In this document: positions 25,267 through 34,785 of the stretch, piece after piece
Position numbering within the stretch: the stretch's first letter is position 1
How the letters are laid out: each line of letters begins with the position of its first letter
DNA from: Gemmatimonadota bacterium
GTDB taxonomy: Bacteria > Gemmatimonadota > Gemmatimonadetes > Gemmatimonadales > Gemmatimonadaceae
Direction: 5' to 3'
NCBI GenBank assembly: GCA_016871895.1
Contig: VHBO01000011.1
Span: forward strand, 1 to 56,320
Length of the DNA: 56,320 bases
Made by a program: the position numbers and the translations under genes
The notes under the pieces: generated by a model
The model's database searches: none
What the model was told of the DNA's origin: nothing
What the model saw: the letters and a program-made list of their open reading frames with translations, nothing else

Positions 25267-26511
25267 ATGACCGCAGCGCAGCTCTCGGTGGTCGCGCTGG
25301 CCGTCGTGATCGCGGCGAGTTTCTTCTCGCGTATCAACGTCGGGATCCTCGCCGTCGCGCTCGCCGGCCCGGTGGCGCTGCACGCGGCCGGCTGGTCACC
25401 GGATGAGGTGCTCAGGCTCTTCCCCGCGCCGCTCTTCCTCACGCTCCTCGGCGTGACGCTGCTCTTCGGCGTCGCGCAGGCGAATGGGGCGATGGCCGCG
25501 TTGACCCACGGGATGCTGCGGTTGGCGGGGGGGCGGGCGCGCTGGGTCCCGGCGCTCTTCTTCCTCCTCGCCTGCGCGGTCAGCACCGTGGGTCCAGGGG
25601 CGATCGCGACACTCGCGTTGTTGGCCCCCCTCGGGATGGCGGCGGGGGTACGAGCGGGGATTCCGCCGTTGCTGACCGCCCTGATGCTCGGGAATGGCGC
25701 GAATGCCGGGAACCTCTCGCCCTTCAGCGCCGTCGGGGTGATCGTCGCGGACGGGATGGGCGCCGCCGGGCTGACGGGGCACCAGTGGACCGTCTGGGCC
25801 GCGAACTTCACGGCGCACCTCTTGGTCGCGCTCGTGGCGTGGGCGCTGTTCGGCGGGCCGCGGCTCTGGCGCGAGACCACGCGCGTGGCGCTCGACGCCG
25901 CCGTGCCGTTCGACGGCCGGCATCGCGTCACGCTCGCGGTGATCGCCCTGTTCGTGCTCGCGGTGACGGTGCTCAAGGCCCACATCGGCCTCACCGCCTT
26001 CGCCGGCGTGGCGTTCCTCCTGCTCGTCGGGGTGGGGGACGATGCGGCGACGCTCAAGCAGGTGCCGTGGGCGGTGCTGGTGATGGTCTGCGGGGTCAGC
26101 GTCCTGATCGGCGTGCTCGAGAAGACCGGGGGGATGTCGCTCTTCTCCGACCTCCTCGCGCGCATCGCGACGCCCGCGTCGGTGAACGGGGTGATCGCCT
26201 TCGTGACCGGCACGATCTCCACCTACAGCTCGACCTCCGGCGTGGTCTATCCGACCTTCCTCCCGACTGTGAGCGACGTGGTCGCGCGGCTCGGCGGCGG
26301 GAGCGCGCTCGAGGTGGCGTTGAGCATCAACGTGGGGGCGGCCCTCGTGGACGTGTCCCCGCTGTCGACCCTCGGGGCGCTCTGCATCGCCGCGCTTCCG
26401 AAGGGTGGGGATGAGAAGCGGCTCTTCCGGCAGCTCCTCCTCTGGGGAACGTCGATGACTGTCGTCGGCGCCCTCTTCTGTCAGTTCTGCATCGGTTGGT
26501 TCATCCGTTGA
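25267..26511 (+). CDS. MatC-like dicarboxylate (malonate) carrier
   Basis: This 414-residue inner-membrane protein has about 10-12 helices and resembles the MatC/SLC13 group. Two related halves carry the re-entrant-loop signatures: one around STVGPGAIATLALLAPLG and GNGANAGNLSPFSAVG, the other around TYSSTSGVVYPTFLP and VDVSPLSTLGALC. MatC proteins import malonate or similar dicarboxylates. Its place directly after the MatB-like ligase supports an uptake-and-activation pair: import, then CoA ester formation. The serine-hydrolase gene begins 19 bp downstream, so the three genes are probably one operon. The ATG at 25267 follows a GGCGG-containing ribosome site. Confidence 0.88.
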   Translation: MTAAQLSVVALAVVIAASFFSRINVGILAVALAGPVALHAAGWSPDEVLRLFPAPLFLTLLGVTLLFGVAQANGAMAALTHGMLRLAGGRARWVPALFFLLACAVSTVGPGAIATLALLAPLGMAAGVRAGIPPLLTALMLGNGANAGNLSPFSAVGVIVADGMGAAGLTGHQWTVWAANFTAHLLVALVAWALFGGPRLWRETTRVALDAAVPFDGRHRVTLAVIALFVLAVTVLKAHIGLTAFAGVAFLLLVGVGDDAATLKQVPWAVLVMVCGVSVLIGVLEKTGGMSLFSDLLARIATPASVNGVIAFVTGTISTYSSTSGVVYPTFLPTVSDVVARLGGGSALEVALSINVGAALVDVSPLSTLGALCIAALPKGGDEKRLFRQLLLWGTSMTVVGALFCQFCIGWFIR

Positions 26512-26530
26512 CCATCATCCCGGAGTGCTG

Positions 26531-28114
26531 ATGCGCCGCCCCGTACCCGTCCTGCCTCTCGCCGTCGCATCCGTGCAGTCGATTCCCCGCGCGATGGCGT
26601 CCGTTGTTCACGTCGCTCTGCTTGCGACGGTGGCGGCGCTCTCGGCGCTGGCTCTGCTCGCGCGACCAGTCGAGGCGCAGGAGGAGGCCGCCTCGCTCCG
26701 CGCCCGCGTGGTGGCGCGCGGCACGTCCCTCGAGCTGCCGGGTGCGTGGACGCCGCCGCCGGGCGATGCGCTCACGCATCACACGTCGGGCTTCGCCAAG
26801 ACGCTCTGCTCCGCGGTCTTCATCACGGGGCTCGATCCGCAGGACGCCGCTGCGAACGTCGGCTTCTTCACGGGCCCACTGGAGTATCGGCGCTTCGTCG
26901 TCGACACCGTGATCGACCGCGCGCGGCAGGAGGTGCGCCTGACGCTGGCGAACGGCGTGACGCGCGTGGCGCGGAAGGTCGGGAGCCAGGGCTGCGTCAC
27001 GCTCCCGGTGGGGCAAGACTCGCTCTTCTTCCGTCCGTCGATCGTCCGGCCGAATCTCCCCGAGGCGGCCAGCACCCCGTGGCCGATGGGCGACGTCCTC
27101 CCGCGGACGGCGTTCCCGGCGGGGCTCGATTCCGCCGCGATCGCCGCGGCCGCGGATGCGGCGTTCGGGCCGCCGGAGGCGATGACGCTCGGACTGGTGA
27201 TCACCTATCAGGGGCGGATCGTCGCGGAGCGGTACGCACCCGGGATCGGCATCCACACGCCGCTCGAGAGCTGGTCGATGGGGAAGAGCCTCACTGGGAC
27301 GCTGATCGGTCGGCTGATGCGGATGGGCGTGTATACGCTCGAGCAGCCGGCGCCATTTCCCGAGTGGCAGACGCCGGGCGACCCGCGGCAGCAGATCCGC
27401 ATCGTGGACATCATGCGGATGTCGAGCGGGCTACGGATCCGCGCCCCGCAGGATCCCGACTGGAACGATGCGTATGGCTATCCCGACCATCTCTACCTCT
27501 ACACGGGCGGGGTGAACTCTTACCAGTACGCCGCCACGCGACCGCAGCAGTGGCAGCCGAACACGGTGGGGCGCTATCGCAACGTCGATCCCGTCCTCGC
27601 GAGCTACCTCGTCCGCCTCGGTGTGCAGCGGCTCGGGCAGGACTACCACAGCTTCCCGCAGCGGATGCTCTTCGACAAGCTCGGGATGCGCGACGCGGTG
27701 CTCGAGACGGATCCGTACGGCAACTTCCTCGGGCAGGGCTATGAGATGATCGCCGCGCGCGACTGGGCGCGACTCGGCAACCTCTACCTGCAGGACGGCG
27801 TCTGGAACGGCGAGCGGCTGCTCCCGGAGGGGTACGTGGCCCACGTGAAGACGCTCGCCCCCGCGTGGGTGGCGGACGGGCGCCCCGTGTACGGCGGCGG
27901 CTTCTTCTGGGTCAACGGCGATGGCGCGACGCCCGTCCCGACGGACGCCTACTCGATGCAGGGGGCGGGTGGGCAGAGCGTGACGATCATCCCGACGCAC
28001 GGCCTCGTGGTCGTGCGGATCGGGAAGTACCGTGGCGCCGGTGCCGGCGGCCGCGCCCTCAACGAGGGGTTCCGCCGCCTCCTGCGCGCCGTGCCGCCGG
28101 TCACGCGCCCGTAG
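26531..28114 (+). CDS. Secreted serine hydrolase of the beta-lactamase / DD-peptidase fold
   Basis: The 527-residue protein has an N-terminal hydrophobic export segment (about 22-48, ending near VEAQ). A variable domain of about 130 residues follows, then a class-C beta-lactamase-like domain. The SxxK motif is SMGK at 249-252, a YxN-type motif is in GRYRNVDP, and a GAGGQ segment near the C-terminus replaces the KTG triad. Such proteins are mostly esterases or D-peptidases and rarely true beta-lactamases. ATG 26531 is preferred because GGAG lies 5 nt upstream; GTG 26525 and ATG 26594 are alternatives. It follows matC-like by 19 bp, which may indicate a role in freeing small acids from esters, but that is inference. 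Confidence 0.88.
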   Translation: MRRPVPVLPLAVASVQSIPRAMASVVHVALLATVAALSALALLARPVEAQEEAASLRARVVARGTSLELPGAWTPPPGDALTHHTSGFAKTLCSAVFITGLDPQDAAANVGFFTGPLEYRRFVVDTVIDRARQEVRLTLANGVTRVARKVGSQGCVTLPVGQDSLFFRPSIVRPNLPEAASTPWPMGDVLPRTAFPAGLDSAAIAAAADAAFGPPEAMTLGLVITYQGRIVAERYAPGIGIHTPLESWSMGKSLTGTLIGRLMRMGVYTLEQPAPFPEWQTPGDPRQQIRIVDIMRMSSGLRIRAPQDPDWNDAYGYPDHLYLYTGGVNSYQYAATRPQQWQPNTVGRYRNVDPVLASYLVRLGVQRLGQDYHSFPQRMLFDKLGMRDAVLETDPYGNFLGQGYEMIAARDWARLGNLYLQDGVWNGERLLPEGYVAHVKTLAPAWVADGRPVYGGGFFWVNGDGATPVPTDAYSMQGAGGQSVTIIPTHGLVVVRIGKYRGAGAGGRALNEGFRRLLRAVPPVTRP

Positions 28115-28158
28115 TGCGCGACGGGCGCGCTGCGCTCACCCACGGGGTCACCGCGGGG

Positions 28159-29130
28159 TCAGTAGCCTCGGGTGCGGTCGATCGCCCACCGTGGTCGCTC
28201 GCCGCGCTCGAGCAGCGCCAGGCACTCGAGAAACCCGTCGGCGGCGCCCTCGACCGTCGTGAGGCCAGAGCAGTGCGGGGAGATCATCACACGCGGATCG
28301 CGCCAGAGTGGTGAATCGGGCGGGAGCGGTTCCGTCACGAACACATCGAGTGCTGCCCCGCGGAGACACCCCGCCTCCAGTGCCTCAGGGATCGCCGACT
28401 CCTCGACGGTCGCGCCGCGGCCCGCATTGAGCAGCACCGCGCCGCGGCAGCACGCGAGCAGTTCGTGCGAGATGAGCCCGCGGGTGGCCGGCGTGTCGGG
28501 GACCACGACGATGAGCCAGTCGCAGTGTGGCACGAGTTCGGGGAGCGCCTCGGTGCGATGCACGGCCGTGAAGCGCTCCTGGCTCGCGCCGCCGGTGCGT
28601 GAGACCCCGGTCACCTCGACCCCGAGCGGCGTGAGCACGCGGGCGATCGCGCGGCCGATGTCGCCGGTGCCGACGATCAGGGCGCGGGTGCCAGCGAGCG
28701 GGCGGACCGACGGTTCTGCCCAGCGTGCGACCGCTTGGGCGGCGGCGAGCATCGGGAGCGCCTGTGTGAAGGCGAGCATCCGCGCGAGGGCCCACTCGGC
28801 GATCGGCGCGCCGAACGATTGGGGCGAGCGCGTCAGCAGGATCGTCTCGGGGAGTGCGCCCGGCGCGAGCCAGGGGTCCACGCCGGCCCCGGTGGAGTGG
28901 ACCCAGCGGACCCCACCGAGGTCGGCCGCTGCCGGCCGCCGGAAGCCGACGTAGGCATCGGCCCAGGCGAGGTCTTCGGCAGTGATCGCCGGGTGCGGCA
29001 CCGCGCGGAGTTCGAGTGCCGGTCGCGCGGCGTGGATCCGTGCCGCGACGGCCTCGGCGGACGAGGCGCCGACGAGGATGCGGCGGGGCGGGGCGGGGAG
29101 CGGGGCGGCGGTAGGATCGAGGGCGGGCAT
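28159..29130 (-). CDS. D-2-hydroxyacid dehydrogenase
   Basis: This 323-residue NAD(P)-dependent oxidoreductase of the D-isomer-specific family interconverts 2-keto and D-2-hydroxy acids. The Rossmann motif is VGTGDIGRAIA. The catalytic trio is in place: Arg238 in NAGRGAT, Glu in DVFVTEPLP and His in SPHCSG. The divergent N-terminal catalytic half resembles the GhrA/glyoxylate-reductase-like subgroup. ATG 29130 gives the usual length; ATG 29169 is possible but would overlap the promoter element of the divergent M20 gene. It converges on the serine-hydrolase gene, with 44 bp between stops. Confidence 0.92.
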   Translation of the reverse strand: MPALDPTAAPLPAPPRRILVGASSAEAVAARIHAARPALELRAVPHPAITAEDLAWADAYVGFRRPAAADLGGVRWVHSTGAGVDPWLAPGALPETILLTRSPQSFGAPIAEWALARMLAFTQALPMLAAAQAVARWAEPSVRPLAGTRALIVGTGDIGRAIARVLTPLGVEVTGVSRTGGASQERFTAVHRTEALPELVPHCDWLIVVVPDTPATRGLISHELLACCRGAVLLNAGRGATVEESAIPEALEAGCLRGAALDVFVTEPLPPDSPLWRDPRVMISPHCSGLTTVEGAADGFLECLALLERGERPRWAIDRTRGY

Positions 29131-29156
29131 ACGAGGGGAAAGGTGCGTGCCGCCCG

Positions 29157-29162
29157 TATATT
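29157..29162 (+). promoter_or_regulatory. TATATT -10 element of the M20 gene
   Basis: TATATT stands out in a GC-rich divergent region, 42 nt before the ATG at 29205. The surrounding CCGTATATTC is identical to that in the kinase promoter (16813-16822, minus strand), which suggests a common promoter type. Confidence 0.45.
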
Positions 29163-29204
29163 CCGACATCCCTCCACCGGCCCGCGCGCCGAGAGACCGC
29201 TCCG

Positions 29205-30680
29205 ATGAAACGCGTCCTCCTGACCCTCGTCTCGTTGCTCGCACTCCTCGTCGGCGTGCTTGTCGTCGGCGCGCTCCGTGTGCCCGCGCCGGCCCCGGCC
29301 GCATCGGCGGGGACGGCGGTGACGATCGACTCCGTCCGTGCCGTGGAGCGTCTCGCGAAGGCGGTGCGCCTGCAGACCATCTCGTATGGCTCCGGTCAGC
29401 CGATCGACACAGCGGCGTTCCTCGGGTTCCACGCGCTGGTGGCGAGCGAGTTCCCGCGCGCGCACGCCGCGCTCACGCGCGAGGTGGTGGGTGGATTGAG
29501 CTTGCTCTACACCTGGCGCGGACAGGACACGACGAAGGCGCCGGTGGTCCTGATGGGGCATATGGATGTGGTGCCGGTCCCCGAGGCGAACTTGGCCGAG
29601 TGGTCGCAAGCGCCGTTCTCCGGCGCGGTGGCGGAGGGTTACGTGTGGGGGCGCGGCACGCTCGATGACAAGACGACGGTGCTCTCCACCCTCGAGGCGG
29701 TCGAGGGGTTGATCGCCGCGGGCTATACGCCGCCGCGGACGGTCTACCTCACCTTCGGGCACGACGAAGAGGTCGGCGGGTTGTACGGCGCGAAGGCGAT
29801 CGTCGACACGCTGGTGGCGCGCGGTGTGCGGCCCGCGATGGTCATCGATGAAGGAGGCTTCATGGCGAGCGGGCTCTTGCCCGGTCTCGCGGGGCGCTCG
29901 GCGATCGTCGGCATCGCGGAGAAGGGGTATGTCTCGCTCAAGCTGACGGCGATCGCGAAGGGTGGGCACTCGTCGATGCCGACCGAGCGCACCGCGGTCG
30001 GCGCACTCGCCCGGGCGGTGGCGCGCCTGGAGGCGACGCCGTTCGACGACCGCTTGGACGGCCCGACCCGCGCGATGCTCGAAGCGCTGGCGCCGTATTT
30101 GCCGTTCTCCCGCCGGCTCGTCCTCGGGAACCTCGGACTCACCGCGCCGCTGATGACCCGGATGCTGCGGAGCTCGCCGTTGGGCGGTGCGCTCCTGCAC
30201 ACGACGATCTCCCCGACAATGCTCAATGCCGGGGTGAAGGACAATGTGTTGCCGCCGGAGGCGACGGCGGTGGTCAACTTCCGTATCCTTCCCGGCGAGA
30301 CGGTCGCCAATGTCATCGCGCACGTGACGGCGGCCGTCGCCGACACCCTCGTCCGCATTGAGCCGCTCGATCGGGTGCAGGTGGATCCCTCCCCCGTCTC
30401 CGATGTGCACTCCGAGGCGTATCGTCTCATCGAGGCGACGATCCGGGCGATGTCGCCCGGAGTCGCGTTGCCGGTGGTGCCGTATCTCGTGCCCGGCGGG
30501 ACGGATGCGAAGCATTGGAGCGCCCATTCGGATCGGGTGTTCCGCTTCCTCCCTGTCCCGCTCGGTGACGGCGACCAGGCGCGCATCCACGGCGTGAACG
30601 AGCGCATCAGCGTCGCGGACTATGCCAGTGCCGTCGGCTTCTTCACTGGCCTGCTCCGTGGCATCGACCGCCTGCCCTGA
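29205..30680 (+). CDS. M20-family peptidase, PM20D1 / carboxypeptidase-S like
   Basis: This 491-residue protein has an N-terminal hydrophobic anchor or signal (about 3-25), as in the PM20D1 group, whose animal member condenses or hydrolyses N-acyl amino acids. Metal and catalytic residues are conserved: H119 in GHMDVVP, D154 in GRGTLDDK, the E188-E189 pair in GHDEEVGG, D in VIDEGG and a late His in RIHGVNE. The dimerisation insert spans about 245-390. Substrate cannot be read from sequence; a dipeptide or N-acyl amino acid is likely. It is divergent from the 2-hydroxyacid dehydrogenase and followed 82 bp later by the DUF4399 gene. Confidence 0.93.
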   Translation: MKRVLLTLVSLLALLVGVLVVGALRVPAPAPAASAGTAVTIDSVRAVERLAKAVRLQTISYGSGQPIDTAAFLGFHALVASEFPRAHAALTREVVGGLSLLYTWRGQDTTKAPVVLMGHMDVVPVPEANLAEWSQAPFSGAVAEGYVWGRGTLDDKTTVLSTLEAVEGLIAAGYTPPRTVYLTFGHDEEVGGLYGAKAIVDTLVARGVRPAMVIDEGGFMASGLLPGLAGRSAIVGIAEKGYVSLKLTAIAKGGHSSMPTERTAVGALARAVARLEATPFDDRLDGPTRAMLEALAPYLPFSRRLVLGNLGLTAPLMTRMLRSSPLGGALLHTTISPTMLNAGVKDNVLPPEATAVVNFRILPGETVANVIAHVTAAVADTLVRIEPLDRVQVDPSPVSDVHSEAYRLIEATIRAMSPGVALPVVPYLVPGGTDAKHWSAHSDRVFRFLPVPLGDGDQARIHGVNERISVADYASAVGFFTGLLRGIDRLP

Positions 30681-30762
30681 GCGGCCGTTCCCATCGCGCT
30701 CGTTCTCACCCCGTGGATGTCTGTGTGATGCCCAGTGCTTCCTCCCTCTGCCTTCGACTCCG

Positions 30763-31227
30763 ATGACCTCGCCTTCGATTCGCTCCATCGCCCTCGCCGG
30801 TCTGCTCGCGCTCGGCGCGCCCGTCGCCGTCCTCATCGCGCAGAACGCGCCGACCCCTGCGCCTGCCGTCACGCCCGCGGCGCTGGCCCCGGAGATTTTC
30901 TTCCGTGCACCGGCGAACGGGGCGACGGTCGGGCCGACCTTCCCTGTGGTCTTCGGGCTTCGGAACTACGGCGTCGCGCCCGCTGGGGTGCGGATGTCGA
31001 ACACCGGGCATTTCCACGTGCTGATCGATACCGAGGTCCCCGCCGCCGGCGTGGTGATCCCCGGTGATTCGCTGCACCGGCACTTCGGGGCGGGGCAGAT
31101 CGAGACGACGCTGACGCTCTCACCTGGGACGCACACGCTTCGCCTGGTGCTCGGGGATGCCGACCACAAGGTCATCGGGCCGGCGTTGGTGAGCGCGCCG
31201 ATCCGTGTGACGGTCCGGCCGCGCTGA
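30763..31227 (+). CDS. Secreted DUF4399 protein
   Basis: The 154-residue protein has a signal peptide ending around VLIAQNA, then a small beta-rich domain matching the DUF4399 pattern (IFFRAPANGATVGPTFPVVFGL ... GHFHVLID ... LSPGTHTLRLVLGD). It has clustered His residues (GHFH, LHRHF, GTHT, DADHK) that could bind a metal, although no biochemical role is established for the family. The ATG at 30763 sets the signal peptide; upstream in-frame residues are noncoding in character. Its TGA lies in the left arm of a hairpin shared with the convergent gene. Confidence 0.85.
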   Translation: MTSPSIRSIALAGLLALGAPVAVLIAQNAPTPAPAVTPAALAPEIFFRAPANGATVGPTFPVVFGLRNYGVAPAGVRMSNTGHFHVLIDTEVPAAGVVIPGDSLHRHFGAGQIETTLTLSPGTHTLRLVLGDADHKVIGPALVSAPIRVTVRPR

Positions 31228-31247
31228 GCGGCCAGGCCGAAGCTCAG
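31224..31247. terminator. Bidirectional hairpin carrying both stop codons
   Basis: CTGAGC (31224-31229) pairs with GCTCAG (31242-31247). The loop contains GGCC-A-GGCC. The two convergent TGA stops lie inside the two arms. No U-tract flanks it. Confidence 0.5.
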
Positions 31248-32446
31248 GAGCGCCGGACCGGCTCCAGTCGCACGAGCTTCGACGGACCACCACCGGCATC
31301 CTCGAAGGCGATGTAGAGGAAGCCGTCGGGCCCCTCGCGGAGGCCGCGGATGCGGCCCATCCCCTGCACGAGGTTCTCGACGTTCTTCACCGTGCGGCCG
31401 TCGATCGTGAGGCGCACGAGGCGCTGACCGGCCATCCCGCCGACGAAGAGGTCGCCACGCCAGCCGGGGAACTTGTCGCCCCCGTAGACGACGAGCCCAG
31501 AGGTCGCGATCGACGGCACCCAGACGTGCACCGGCTGCTCCATCCCTTGGCGGGTCGTCCCGATGTGGATGTTCGTCCCGCTCCGATAGTTGACGCCGAA
31601 CCCGATCACCGGCCAGCCGTAGTTCTTTCCGGCCTCGTCGATGTTGAGTTCGTCGCCGCCCTGCGGTCCGTGCTCGTCGGTCCAGACCTGATTGGTGCGC
31701 GGGTCGATCGCGATCCCCTGCACGTTCCGGTGGCCGTAGCTCCAGATCTCCGGGAGCGCGCCTGGGGTGTTCACGAACGGATTGTCGGGCGGGACACTGC
31801 CGTCGTCGCGGAGGCGGACGACCTTGCCGTGATGAGTGCCGAGGTCCTGCGCGGGGTGCTTGAGCAGCGAGTCAATCGGCCCCGCCGGCATCACTTGACG
31901 GTCGCCAAGGGTGACGAAGAGGTAGCCATCGCGGTCGAAGGCGAGTCGCGACCCGTAGTGCCCCATCCCGCGCGACCAGTTCTTCGCGACGAAGATCTCC
32001 TGCACGTCGGTGAGCTGGTCATTCGCGAAGCGCGCGCGGACGACAGCCGTCGCGCTCTGCGTCCCATCCTCGCTCGGCTTGGAGAAGCTGAGGTAGATGA
32101 AGCGGTTCTGCGCGAAGCGCGGGTGCGCGATCACGTCCAGGAGGCCACCCTGACCGCCGACGCGGACCTTCGGGACGCCGGGGACCGCGGTGGGCAGGAG
32201 ACGACCGCCGCGGATGATCCGGAGCGTGCCGCTGCGCTCGGTGACGAGGAGGTCACCGCCGGGGAGGAAGGCCATCGACCAGGGGCTGACGAGCCCCTCG
32301 GCGACGGTGACGATGCGGTAGTCGTGCTGTGTGGAGCGCTGCACGTCTTGGGCGTGCAGCGTCGGTGAGGCGAGCAGCGCGAGCAGCGCGAGGAGGGCGA
32401 GGCGGGCGAGCGAGCGACGGCGGGGCGCGGTGTGGCGTGCGGGCAT
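31244..32446 (-). CDS. PQQ-dependent aldose (sugar) dehydrogenase
   Basis: This 400-residue periplasmic quinoprotein of the soluble glucose/sorbosone dehydrogenase family (YliI/Asd type) would oxidise aldoses with PQQ and pass electrons to the respiratory chain. It has a clear Sec signal ending LHAQ. The six-bladed propeller includes GGLLDVIAHPRFAQN, RLAFDRDGYLFVTLGDR, the active-site-like SYGHRNVQGIAIDP and the Ca/PQQ region WTDEHGPQGGDELN. The ATG at 32446 is chosen by signal-peptide position. It is divergent from the interrupted DUF5916 gene. No PQQ synthesis genes are in the window. Confidence 0.92.
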   Translation of the reverse strand: MPARHTAPRRRSLARLALLALLALLASPTLHAQDVQRSTQHDYRIVTVAEGLVSPWSMAFLPGGDLLVTERSGTLRIIRGGRLLPTAVPGVPKVRVGGQGGLLDVIAHPRFAQNRFIYLSFSKPSEDGTQSATAVVRARFANDQLTDVQEIFVAKNWSRGMGHYGSRLAFDRDGYLFVTLGDRQVMPAGPIDSLLKHPAQDLGTHHGKVVRLRDDGSVPPDNPFVNTPGALPEIWSYGHRNVQGIAIDPRTNQVWTDEHGPQGGDELNIDEAGKNYGWPVIGFGVNYRSGTNIHIGTTRQGMEQPVHVWVPSIATSGLVVYGGDKFPGWRGDLFVGGMAGQRLVRLTIDGRTVKNVENLVQGMGRIRGLREGPDGFLYIAFEDAGGGPSKLVRLEPVRRS

Positions 32447-32569
32447 AGGGCCGGTCGGAGGGGGTTCGCGGAGACGAGCGTCCGTGCAAGTTGGCCGCCG
32501 CCGGCGGGCGGGCGCAACATTCCCGCCCCGTGGCGCGTTTCCTCCTTCGGATGCGACCTCCTCTCCCGC

Positions 32570-32575
32570 TAAGGT
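32570..32575 (+). promoter_or_regulatory. TAAGGT element 8 nt before the GTG start
   Basis: TAAGGT ends 8 nt before the GTG at 32584, the same geometry as at murQ, the 16931 gene and the HupE-like gene. AAGG could instead act as a weak Shine-Dalgarno. Confidence 0.35.
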
Positions 32576-32583
32576 TCCTCGAC

Positions 32584-34770
32584 GTGTCGCGTCGCGCCCG
32601 CTGCTGCAGCCTCCTTGCCTCGGCCGTGCTCTCCGTGGGTGCCCTTGCGCAGACACCGGTGCCGGCTGGGGGATGGCCCTCCGTTCGGCGAACCACCGCC
32701 GCGATCCGTCTCGATGGGCGTCTCGACGAGGCGGACTGGACACTCGCCGACTCGATCTGGGACTTCAAGACGAAGGAACCGACGGAGGGCGGCACGCCGA
32801 GCGAGCGCACGGTGGTGCGCCTCCTCGCGACGCCGCAGGGGCTCGCCGTGGGGTGGTGGAACTATGATCGCGACGTCGCCGGGCGTCGGCGGTCCCAGCT
32901 GCGGCGTGACGCCGAGCTTCGGTCCGATGACTACGTGAGCCTGATGGTGGACGGGCTCCGCGATATGCGGAGTGCCTTCTACTTCCGTACCAATTCCAAT
33001 GGTGCGCTCTGGGATGGCGAGCATATCAACCAGGAGCGCGGCAACGAAGAGTGGGACGGTATCTGGGACGCGCGGACCGATGTGTTCGACGGTGGGTGGA
33101 CGGCGGAGATGCTGATTCCGTGGGGTACGCTCCGCTATCCCACGGATGTGTCGACGATGGGGATGAACTTCCGGCGATTCCTCCCGCGCACCAACGAGGA
33201 AGTGCTCTGGCGCGCGTGGAAACGTGGGCAGGGGTATCGGTTCCTTGAGGATGAGGGGGTCGTCGACGGGTTCGCCGATCTGCCGCGCCGACCGCGGGCG
33301 GAGTTCCGCCCCTTCGTGCTTGGCGAGGCCGCGCTCCCGGAGCGGACCCTCGCGGCCGACGGCTCCCTCCCCGAGAGTACGCCCGGCCGAACCGCGCTCT
33401 CCACCGGGCTCGATATGAAGGTGGCGGTCACGAACACGCTCACCGCCGACGTGACCATCTTCCCCGACTTCGCGCAGGCCGAGGTGGACCGGCAGGTAGT
33501 CAACCTGACGCGATTCCCGCTCTTCTTCCCTGAGCAGCGCCCCTTCTTCACGGAAGGTGCGGCGATCTTCGCCTTCGGGCGGGAGCAGCAGGCGCAGCTC
33601 TTCTATTCGCGCCGCGTCGGGCTCGGCGCGGGCGGGACGCCCGTCGCGATTCCGTTCGGCGCGCGGATGCAGGGTCGTGTCGGCCGGAACCAGCTGGGGT
33701 TCCTGGCGGTGCGGACGGGGGACGATGAGCGTGCGACGGACCTCGTGGTACGCGTGCGTCACGACGTCCTCGGACGTGGGTACGTCGGGGCGATGACGAC
33801 TTACAGTGACCGAGAGACGCGACCGGGGGCGCTCGGGATGGGCGTGGACTTCGAGCTGCCGTTCATCCTGCGTGAGCGGGACAATCTCATCCTGCTCGGG
33901 AATGCGGCGTGAAGCCGTGACAGCGTCGGGGGGCCTGGTGGCGCGCATTATCGGTTCGTCATCGACTATCCCAACGATCACGCCGACCTTGTGACGCGCT
34001 TCGATCGGGTGGAGACGGGGTACGATCCGGTCCTCGGGTTCGTCTCGCAGCGCGGGATCCAACGGTGGGCCGGCCAGTTCGCGATCACACCGCGGCCCGC
34101 GCAGTCGTCGCCCATCCGTCGCTGGGAGTTCAACCTGCTCGGATATGATCTCGTCTGGGACCTTGCCGGGCCCCTCGACAATGCCTCGCTCTCGGTGAAA
34201 CCGCTCGGGGCACAGTTGCAGAGTGGCGATCGGTTCGAGCTCAATCTGATCCGGCGGTTCGACGGGCCGACGGCGGATTTCACGCTCGTGCCCGGCACCA
34301 CGATCGCGGCCGGGGAGTATTGGTTCGATCGCGCCGAGTTTCGATTCACCGGGGCGAACGTGCGGCCCTGGTCGCTCGGGGGGTCGGCGAGCACGGGGAG
34401 ATTCTACGATGGAACCCGCATCGATCTCTCGGTCAATGCGCGGGTCCGCGTCCAGCCGCATTGGGAGTTCTCGCTCGACCTGACGCGGAACGACGTGACG
34501 CTCCCGACGCGCGCCTTTGTCGCGAACACCGTCCGTTTCCGAGGGGACTACGCGTATTCCCCGCGCCTCACCGGGACGCTCTTCGCGCAGTACGATGACC
34601 AGTCGGACCGGGCCGCGGTGAATGCGCGTCTCCGGTGGACGACCTCACCGGGGAGCGATCTGTACGTCGTGTGGAATTCCACCTGGCCGACGGGGTTGGA
34701 TCGGGGGATCCCGTGGGGGGAGCCGCTGCGCGGCGGGCTGATCGCGAAGTACGTGCGCTACCTGCGCTGA
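32584..34770 (+). pseudogene. DUF5916 family protein interrupted by an in-frame TGA
   Basis: This gene encodes a secreted protein with an N-terminal CBM9-like domain (IRLDGRLDEADWT ... WTAEMLIPWGTLRY) and a long DUF5916 beta-barrel-like region, about 728 codons in total. A TGA at 33910-33912 (codon 443) stops the frame after GNAA. The same frame then continues without interruption (SRDSVGGPGGAHYRFVIDYPNDHADL) to 34770, so only one base change is needed to repair it. The two parts are plainly halves of one family member. The GTG start at 32584 gives a classic signal peptide ending GALAQ; ATG 32551 and GTG 32530 are alternatives. A recent nonsense mutation, a sequencing error or read-through are all possible. 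Confidence 0.85.
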
Positions 34771-34785
34771 GGCGCGCCGCCCGCA

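Noticed and set aside
26531-28114. Beta-lactamase resistance gene
   Set aside because: The SxxK and YxN motifs occur in many esterases and peptidases; the KTG triad is not present in standard form and the extra N-terminal domain is unlike class C enzymes, so antibiotic hydrolysis is not supported.
33910-33912. Selenocysteine codon in the DUF5916 gene
   Set aside because: No stable stem-loop with a suitable apical loop follows the TGA, and no selenoprotein machinery is in the window. A nonsense mutation or sequencing error is simpler.
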